The notes below the pieces were generated by a model, which was not told the DNA's origin, did no database searches, and was given only the letters and a program-made list of their open reading frames with translations. The position numbers and the translations under genes are program-made. Below are positions 57,816-64,000 of a stretch of 64,000 bases of DNA, piece after piece (within the stretch, counting starts at the first letter, position 1; each line of letters opens with the position of its first letter). The DNA lies in assembly GCA_947095535.1 (NCBI GenBank), contig OX352773.1:30773398-30837397 (forward strand). The letters are read 5' to 3'. Origin of the DNA: Poecilobothrus nobilitatus (Eukaryota > Arthropoda > Insecta > Diptera > Dolichopodidae).

Positions 57816-58980
57816 GTTTACGAAAAACAGTTGAACGATGGGAATTTCGTCGATGGCCGATGTTCGCGATTGTCGTAAAATAATTGAGCGTAGCAAATAT
57901 CGCTGGTGGTCGATGATAGATGGTTGGAAAAGAGATACGTAGTAGAGTACGTACGTAGTACCTACATATTTCTTTTTATAAATAATTTTACAGATTAGAT
58001 TTTTTTTTGTATTTTTGTACAAAGTAAAAAAATATTCTGTTTTAATATTTTATATAGTCACTACTTTTGAAATTTAATACCTACTGAAATAAGCTCTTTT
58101 ATATGTATTTAATTCTTTTATATATATTTGTATTACTTGCATAAATATTAACTTGAATTACATACATATAAAAAAAAAGTTATTGAAAAAAAAAAATAAT
58201 AATAATAACTATTATATATGTATAATTCAAGAAATCCTTGATTTGCTACTAAATTAAACTAAAATAATTATTACAGTTGTATGAATGGCCTCGATTTTAA
58301 TTATTTACCACTTCAATTTTTTTTTTATTATTTTTTTTTATATTGACTATATGTATAGTATGTGGATAATATAACAGTATAATATTTACCTATATATACA
58401 TATATGTATAGTTAATATATTTTTATAAATGTACATACATACATACCCATAGGTATGTTTATAATTAAATTAAAAAAAAACAGTTATAAAAAAAATATAT
58501 AAGAGAATAGAAATATAATAAATGGTCAAAAAACTATAAAATGGGAAATATTACATCCGCTGTCAAATAATATTGAAATCACATAATATAAATTAAAGGC
58601 AAATAAATTTAATGATTGATTTGAGATGATCGAAAATAAAAATAAAATATAATACCTAAATCATTTTTTGATGAAATAATCTATCCAGATGCAATTTTAT
58701 ACGCACTAAGTTTTGAGAAAAATGCATCAATTAAAAATTTCCCAGATTATTAAATTATTTTTAAATTAAAATAAATTTAAAATTGACAGATTGTTAAGGA
58801 ATTTAATTTTAAATTGGTTATAGGTACTATCAATTTTTAATAAATTATCTCAATATTAAATTAATTTTATAGTAAAAAGTTGAAGTATTGACTATATACT
58901 CTAGTAAAGTTGTCATTTAAACTTTTACCACACACAAACCATCATACATATTATATTCATGGAAAAAACCTCGCAAGAAA
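57816..58980. other. Island of higher complexity, then AT-rich DNA
   Basis: 57820-57960 (GAACGATGGGAATTTCGTCG onward, ending with ACGTAGTAGAGTACGTACGT) is richer in G+C but shows no protein motif; it directly follows the LINE. The rest is AT-rich with TATA and (CATA)n microsatellites near 58380-58450. No gene is seen. Confidence 0.4.
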
Positions 58981-59250
58981 TACTCCAAAAAAAAAAAAAA
59001 AAATGAAATAACACCGCAAAATTTTATATGGAAGATAACGCCGCAAAAAATAAAATTACACCGCAAAAATTGAGGCGTTATTTCATTTTTTTACCGGCTT
59101 ATTTCATTTTCTGTTTGAAGCCTTATTTCATTTGTTTGAAGCCTTATTTCATAAGGTATAATCCCCTAAAACAAAATTCTTTTGCAAATGAAATAACTCC
59201 CTAAAACAACTATATTTTGGGGATTATTTCATTATTTTGACGATTGATTT
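58981..59250. repeat. TTATTTCATT / AACACCGCAAAA repeat cluster
   Basis: TGAAATAACACCGCAAAATT at 59004, GATAACGCCGCAAAAAATAA and ATTACACCGCAAAAATTGAG repeat one unit. The inverted form GGCGTTATTTCATTTTTTTA follows at 59074. A 21-bp tandem (TGTTTGAAGCCTTATTTCAT at 59112 and 59133) comes next. Related TGAAATAACTCCCTAAAACA and GGGGATTATTTCATTATTTT follow. The same vocabulary returns at 59745-59815 (GGATTATTTCATTTTAATTT and GGAATATTTCACTTT). It looks like a decayed satellite or the inside of an inverted-repeat transposon. Confidence 0.6.
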
Positions 59251-59390
59251 ATTTTAATAAATTATTAAATTAGTTAAACTTTTATATTTGTTTTTAATAT
59301 TTCCAGTCTGATGAATAATCCTGTCTGATGAACTTTATAACTTAAGACTTTGATAGCTTTTCCTATTTTCAAAATTTAAAACTTATAACC

Positions 59391-59640
59391 CTGATTTTGC
59401 AACCAACTCTAAAATTTCTCGTAATCGAGAATCTCCCATATACATACATGTATGTACATAAATGTTCTGGAAATAGGGAATACACTGATTTTGAATCCAA
59501 CTCTAAAATCCTTCATAATTCAGAATCTCGCATATACATTATATTATACAAATATTCTGGAAAAAGAAAATACCTTGACGCATATACATAAATGTAAACA
59601 TTTTGCGAAAAGGGAATAGCCTAATTTCGTAGACAACTAT
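59391..59640. repeat. 94-bp tandem repeat
   Basis: CTGATTTTGCAACCAACTCT at 59391 recurs as CTGATTTTGAATCCAACTCT at 59485, with a second common segment AGAATCTC(C/G)CATATACAT, and TTCTGGAAA(T/A)AGGGAATAC in the tail of the unit. A third, internally deleted unit follows (CGCATATACATAAATGTAAA then AAAGGGAATAG), and a fourth begins CTAATTTCGTAGACAACTAT at 59621. A 64-codon open frame across the first units is repeat-derived. Confidence 0.7.
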
Positions 59641-59819
59641 AAAATCGCTCCTTATTATTTTTCGGAGTTTTGTTGTTCGTTCAAACGTTGTAATTCTTTA
59701 ATTAATATATGTGATTTAAGTTTTCTTATCTAGCATAGCATCTTAATAGGATTTGGCGGATTATTTCATTTTAATTTGAGGGAATATTTCACTTTATTGC
59801 GAAACTATTTCCGGCACCC

Positions 59820-61300
59820 ATGTATCATAATTTGAACTTTTATAATAGATCTGGTCGTTATTAATAAAATTTTATAAAAATTTGCGTTCGTTTAAAATTT
59901 TATTTTATTTTTTTTTTTTGAAAGAGAGCAAAAAAATTTTAATAAAATTTAAAATAATAGATATTAGTAAAATTTTGGCGGCTAAAAGTTTTATTCGTGA
60001 CGTTTAAATGTAACTTGAAGTTAATAATTCATCTAGAAAAGAGGTTTTAAACCGTGTTTAAGCTATAATAAAAATATAAAACCGAGGTTAACTGTAGAAT
60101 GTTAAATATCCTCAAAAATATTTTTTAGAATTTAATCAGGTAAGCAAAAGTCCCTGGATGACAGCAGTTTCGACAAAACAATTGGTTTTAAAATGCTTCC
60201 TAGGCATTTTATTTTTTTCGTTTAAATTTTGTTTAAAAATGACACATGAAGTTTTTAGTTTAAAAAAGTAAACAACTAAACTATAAATATCAAATATAGT
60301 TGTCTGTCAAGACTTAGGATCACTTCAGGCTCTTTATTTTAATTAAATACACTAGTTTATCGACAAATTAAAAGGTATATTTTGCTTACTCTCATAAGAA
60401 GCTGAGGCATGTCACAATTAGTTATGCAAGTTAAATAGCTTATATTACCTTTAAAATCTCTTTTATTAACGACTGCATACTTCTTTTCTTTCTCATACTA
60501 AAAGAAGATGTACCAGTTAAGTTATGTATTGAACTCTGTTAACACATTTTCAAAACTAAAATTTCATTATATCCTAATTCAAATAATATTATTAATTATT
60601 TAGAAAACGAATAAACCTATACTCTTCTATTATATGTAATACCTTCACAGTGTATTAAGTTAAAATTTATTTTTCCTCTTTTTTCTTTTTTTTTTTTGTC
60701 ATTTAAAATTGATTTTAATAAAATGAAATTTTAACATGCCATTACGATTTTGTTTCAACTTGAACATATAATGGACATATTCCGCGAGGACAATAAAACC
60801 ATATATATTTTATTTCGTTTTGGTACGGTGGTGTATGTACTTATGGTTTCTTTTTTGTAATTATATTCTTTTTGAAATTTTTATAGAATTTTGCTCAGAA
60901 AAATATTAATTTATTTTTTTTTTACCTTTATTTTATTTTATATTTTTTTTTTTTGTTAAATATGAATTAATGAAAAAATTATAAGACTTTAAGGAATTAC
61001 AGTGTGCAGAAATAATTAAAGGCTACTTACATATATATATGTACATATTTATTTATACAGTAATCTCTAAGAACAATGACCTTTTTTTGTTATTTTTATG
61101 AAAGTTCTATTAATATTTGATGTGAATTGATCTATTTTAATTTTCACCGAGATTCAGAAACTGTATTCAAAAGCGTCCGGTGCAAGTACGTATTACAGCA
61201 AACCTCGATCACAACAACTTTAGCAGAAAAACGAGTAGGAAGTCGTTGAGATAGGGATTAAATACATAATAATCATTAGTTGATTTATGAATTGACTGGT
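59820..61300. other. AT-rich DNA, no gene
   Basis: No gene or RNA recognised. ATTTAATCAG directly followed by GTAAGCAAAAG at 60130-60150 is another AG|GT junction with a good donor but a poor pyrimidine tract. Confidence 0.45.
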
Positions 61301-61463
61301 CCAATAATATTCTGGTAGTAACTATGCTGGGGATGCCTTTACTATCTTCTAGATCCTATAGGATTAGATTTCATTAGAATAGATTATTGGAGTGTTAGTG
61401 GCACTGCAACCTTTTAATGTAGCTCTATTGTGTTCCTCCTGTTACTAAGTGTTGTGGGTTTTC

Positions 61464-61815
61464 ATTCCATTTATAATACTTCTGTCAGCCCTTTTGCCTC
61501 TAAGAAAGTAAAAATATGAGTAGGGTTTATTGCTGTAAGTTCATTTTCAGTAAAGTAATATGTTCCCAGATGCACATATCTTGTTCGAAGTAAAGCTCCG
61601 CAGTTTTCGATTATGTATTCTAGATATTTTGACATTTTGATTCCATTTATAACATTTCTGTCAACCCTATTGCCTCTAATAAAGTAAGGATCTATAAGTA
61701 AAGTTTATTGTCGTAAGTTTATCTTCGGCGAAGCAATATTCTCCCAGAAGCACATATCTTGTTCGCAGTAAAGCTCCGCACTTTTTGATTATGTATTCTG
61801 AAGTATTTTCTGCTT
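61464..61815 (-). repeat. 176-bp tandem duplication in LINE pol
   Basis: Unit 1 is 61464-61639 and unit 2 is 61640-61815. On the plus strand both contain ATTCCATTTATAA, TTCTGTCA(G/A)CCCTTTTGCC or equivalent, CACATATCTTGTTCG, AGTAAAGCTCCGCA and GATTATGTATTCT. Their divergence (roughly one difference in eight bases by eye) shows an old duplication. Confidence 0.85.
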
Positions 61816-61842
61816 CTTTACATTGTAGGATAACAGCATTAT
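61471..61842 (-). pseudogene. Duplicated LINE pol C-terminal Cys motif
   Basis: From about 61842 downward the frame reads LQCKEAENTSEYIIKKCGAL, then LRTRYVLLGEYCFAEDKLT to a stop. The second unit, from 61635, reads KMSKYLEYIIENCGALL, then RTRYVHLGTYYFTENELTAI and NPTHIFTFLEAKGLTEVL to a TAA at 61471-61473. The pattern C.E.E.TSEyI...C.aLlR.R...lG followed by f..neL..i.P..i..Fl...GL matches the post-RNase H C-terminus of R1/Jockey-type LINEs (compare the CTCPALSARR block at 57.6 kb). The second canonical Cys of the motif is replaced, and stops separate the units, so it is dead. Confidence 0.75.
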
Positions 61843-61860
61843 AATATTTAAAATTTTAAA

Positions 61861-63240
61861 AATAAAAATAATATCCACCAAATACTAATCAATTTCGAAA
61901 ATATTTCATTTTATTTAGAGTTTACTGTAATCTTATGATAAAATTTTATAATAGGTATGATTTAACTATATCTTAAATGAATATTAAAATAAATTTTTCT
62001 CCTTTTTTTTTGTATATAAATATAACTATAATATAAATTTGAATCACAGATATTAAATTATTTTGTATATGTATTAGTATTAATGACGTGAACAGAACAT
62101 AATAAAAAATAAAAAATACACCTTGAATAATTAAACAGGTAAAAAATAAAAAATATATAACGATGTATTATTATAGTGAGTTGCAGTATAATTACCGCGA
62201 ATATGAACAAACACACCGTACATACATATGCGTACATGGAAATAAAAGAAAGAAATAAAAATTTGAAATATGAATAAAATAAATACCATACCTATATGAA
62301 GTTATACATATATATAAACTTATATATATTATATATTATATAATATATGAATATGTAATAAATTACATACTAAACAAGTCCAATAAAATGTTAACCGGTA
62401 TATCGATCGGTAATCGGTAATGAATAGTAAAGTAAGTAAAAAAAAAATTTTTCCTCTTTGTTTTTTTTTTTTTTTTTTTTTGACATGAATATTTAAAGTT
62501 ATGTGATTTATGATTACTGGTGCACAAATCATTATGTCTAACAAAATGCGGTTTAGTTATAATTCTTAAAAAAAAAAAAAAAATTATATATATATGTATA
62601 AATGACAATAATTGTATTTCAATTAAAAATTAATTAGTTTTAAAAATTTTATGACGTTTTTGTTAAAAAAATAAAACTTAAACTAAATTGAATAGTTAAA
62701 TTGTCTTTAAAAATGTCACATTTTTTATTTGTGACTGAAATATATTGTAGAAAAAAATTGTTTTATCATTAATTTCATTTTACCGGAATTAAAATAGTAG
62801 AACTTAGAAAAAATTGTATTATATTTGACACTATCTAGCTATTGTTAAATGTTCCAATATGTTATGGAACATGAATGGAAAATGGAAAATATAATAAATA
62901 TAATTCAAAATTAAACATTTTTTTTTTGGCTTTAGTTTTTTTGGCTTTTCGAAATTTTAAGTACCTTAATTAAGTTAAGTACATTAATTTGAACGTTGGA
63001 TTTTTGAAGTTTAAAATTTTCAGTGAATCATAGCACATAGGAGGACGTTCAAAAATGGTAAGTCGAAATAGAATAGTATAAGATGATTCCATAAATACAC
63101 AACAAAATTAATTAAAATTAAAAATATTTTTAAAGAGTTATTAAGAGGTTAATATTGGTTTTGAAAATATTAATAAAAATTAAATATATCTGTAAATATC
63201 TTTTGAACCGGTAAGAACGTACTTTAATTATTTTAATTGT
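61861..63240. other. AT-rich DNA with microsatellites, no gene
   Basis: TATATATT/CATATA sequence at 62300-62350, T and A runs near 62440-62590, and an otherwise featureless region. Open frames 62329-62608 on the minus strand are homopolymer artefacts. Confidence 0.5.
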
Positions 63241-63267
63241 TATAACGAATATTATAACCTTAGAGCT

Positions 63268-63520
63268 TCAAGAGATATTATACAGTAATTTTAAATTTAC
63301 AGCTGATATTAACCCCTTAATGGTTATATCGCAATTGGGACACACGCAGAATTTTATTATTTTTTCTAATTTTTTTTTGTGATCGTGGAAAATTTTAAAT
63401 AGATCTGGTCTAACAGCTATTATAAGAAACTTAAGTCTTTTTCTTATTTTGCTGGTGAGATTTAATATACTTCCATACATCCTCCTCAGTTGTCATTATG
63501 ACTTTTAATCCTCATTTAAG
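63268..63520 (-). other. Possible small coding exon, minus strand (weak)
   Basis: A 70-codon minus-strand frame (63480-63268) is more balanced than most in this window and contains FCVCPNCD, a close Cys cluster, after FHDHKKKLEKI. In a different frame, an ATG at about 63501 starts MTTEEDVWKYIKSHQQNKKK. Just upstream on the minus strand, CGTAAGTACATTTCTTTTAT then AG contains a donor-like GTAAGT and an acceptor-like TTTCTTTTATAG. No family is recognised; these may be chance. Confidence 0.15.
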
Positions 63521-64000
63521 GACTATAAAAGAAATGTACTTACGACACATATTGGAATATAATAACATGTATTAATATAGACGTGGTCATAGCTAATAAA
63601 TAAAAGTTCGACAATTTTTTTCCATTAATACAAGCAATTCTAAGCAATTTTAATTTTATGAAGACCACATTTCTGATTCAAAACTATTAAATCGCACCAC
63701 GTTTAATATATATTTTTTTTTAATTTCTGGCATAATATTTTACTTTCACTATTCAAATTAAATTTTATATTATGGTTCTGTTCAATTATTTTTACTTTCC
63801 ATTTTTAAAATGAAAACTTTTTTAACAAAATAATTAAATTCTAATGGATTGATTACTTAAGCTTAATTAAATAAAACACTTTTAGCTATAAAACAGTAAA
63901 ACATTCACAACTTTTAAAAAATGTTTAAAGGAAAAAAAAAAACAAGTTATATATGAATAGTTACTATACATAACTTCTGAATATTTATTTGAGTTGATTT
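63521..64000. other. AT-rich DNA to window end
   Basis: No gene, RNA or repeat of note. Sequence complexity is low, with T and A runs. Confidence 0.5.

Larger units (their letters stand above)
61310..61860 (-). mobile_element. R1/Jockey-like LINE C-terminus with internal tandem duplication
   Basis: A minus-strand LINE remnant: the pol C-terminus lies at 61471-61860 and a 3' untranslated part at about 61310-61470 (minus strand: GGAACACAATAGAGCTACAT, then AAAAGGTTGCAGTGCCACTA). The coding part contains two 176-bp tandem units (61464-61639 and 61640-61815). The 3' CACAATAGA and GTTGCAGTGCC words resemble those at the ends of insect R1-type elements as I know them. No tail or target-site duplication is evident. 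Confidence 0.7.

Noticed and set aside
1..64000. CRISPR arrays, operons, integrases, phage or plasmid genes
   Set aside because: No regularly spaced direct repeats with unique spacers and no bacterial coding structure; the window is eukaryotic repeat-rich DNA.

Overview
This window is very AT-rich eukaryotic DNA, by eye near 80% A+T. It is full of A and T homopolymers and of TATGTA/CATA-type microsatellites. I find no intact protein-coding gene, no rRNA and no authentic tRNA gene, and nothing bacterial such as operons, Shine-Dalgarno sites or CRISPR arrays. Most open frames of 60-115 codons are low-complexity Phe/Lys/Ile/Tyr translations of homopolymers or read-through of repeats. The repeats are decayed non-LTR retrotransposons (CR1/Jockey-like and R1/I-like), a tRNA-derived SINE family with target-site duplications, and foldback/MITE-like elements. 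Together they suggest an insect, probably a dipteran, and a gene desert or the inside of one or more very long introns. The species cannot be named from sequence alone.

Layout. 1-7.5 kb: low-complexity DNA with one SINE (1425-1627) and a short foldback element (2524-2653). 7.5-13.2 kb: three copies of one LINE 3' end in both orientations (the first with decayed reverse transcriptase), a nested palindromic element (about 10752-11140) and a second dispersed repeat pair. 15.1-19.1 kb: SINE, a 5'-truncated CR1/Jockey-like LINE with recognisable reverse transcriptase (about 15386-17040), SINE, then the first copy of a 500-bp dispersed repeat. 20.5-21.2 kb: inverted-repeat element rich in TTGAGT/ACTCAA. 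27-30 kb: a 58-bp segment with strong splice-like borders and an A-rich block ending in a donor-like site. 32.5-34.7 kb: second copy of the 500-bp repeat, a textbook SINE insertion, and an unrecognised decayed coding remnant. 37-42 kb: a second tRNA-like SINE type, a 300-bp dispersed repeat pair, and a LINE-like 3' end with an (AAAT)n tail. 44-51 kb: mostly low complexity, with one exon-like island (46613-46661). 53 kb: fifth SINE copy. 57.4-57.8 kb: a 5'-truncated LINE C-terminus with a probable target-site duplication. 59-59.8 kb: satellite-like repeats. 61.3-61.9 kb: an R1-like LINE C-terminus carrying an internal 176-bp tandem duplication. 63.2-63.5 kb: weak minus-strand coding potential with splice-like borders.

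No set of genes works together here. What can be read is the local transposon history and a few hints (splice-like borders, an AG|GT ratchet-like site) that parts may be transcribed as introns or non-coding RNA. Those hints are unproven and are given low confidence. I saw no convincing new biological system. The best-supported observations are the SINE family, the palindromic element and the tandemly duplicated LINE C-terminus.
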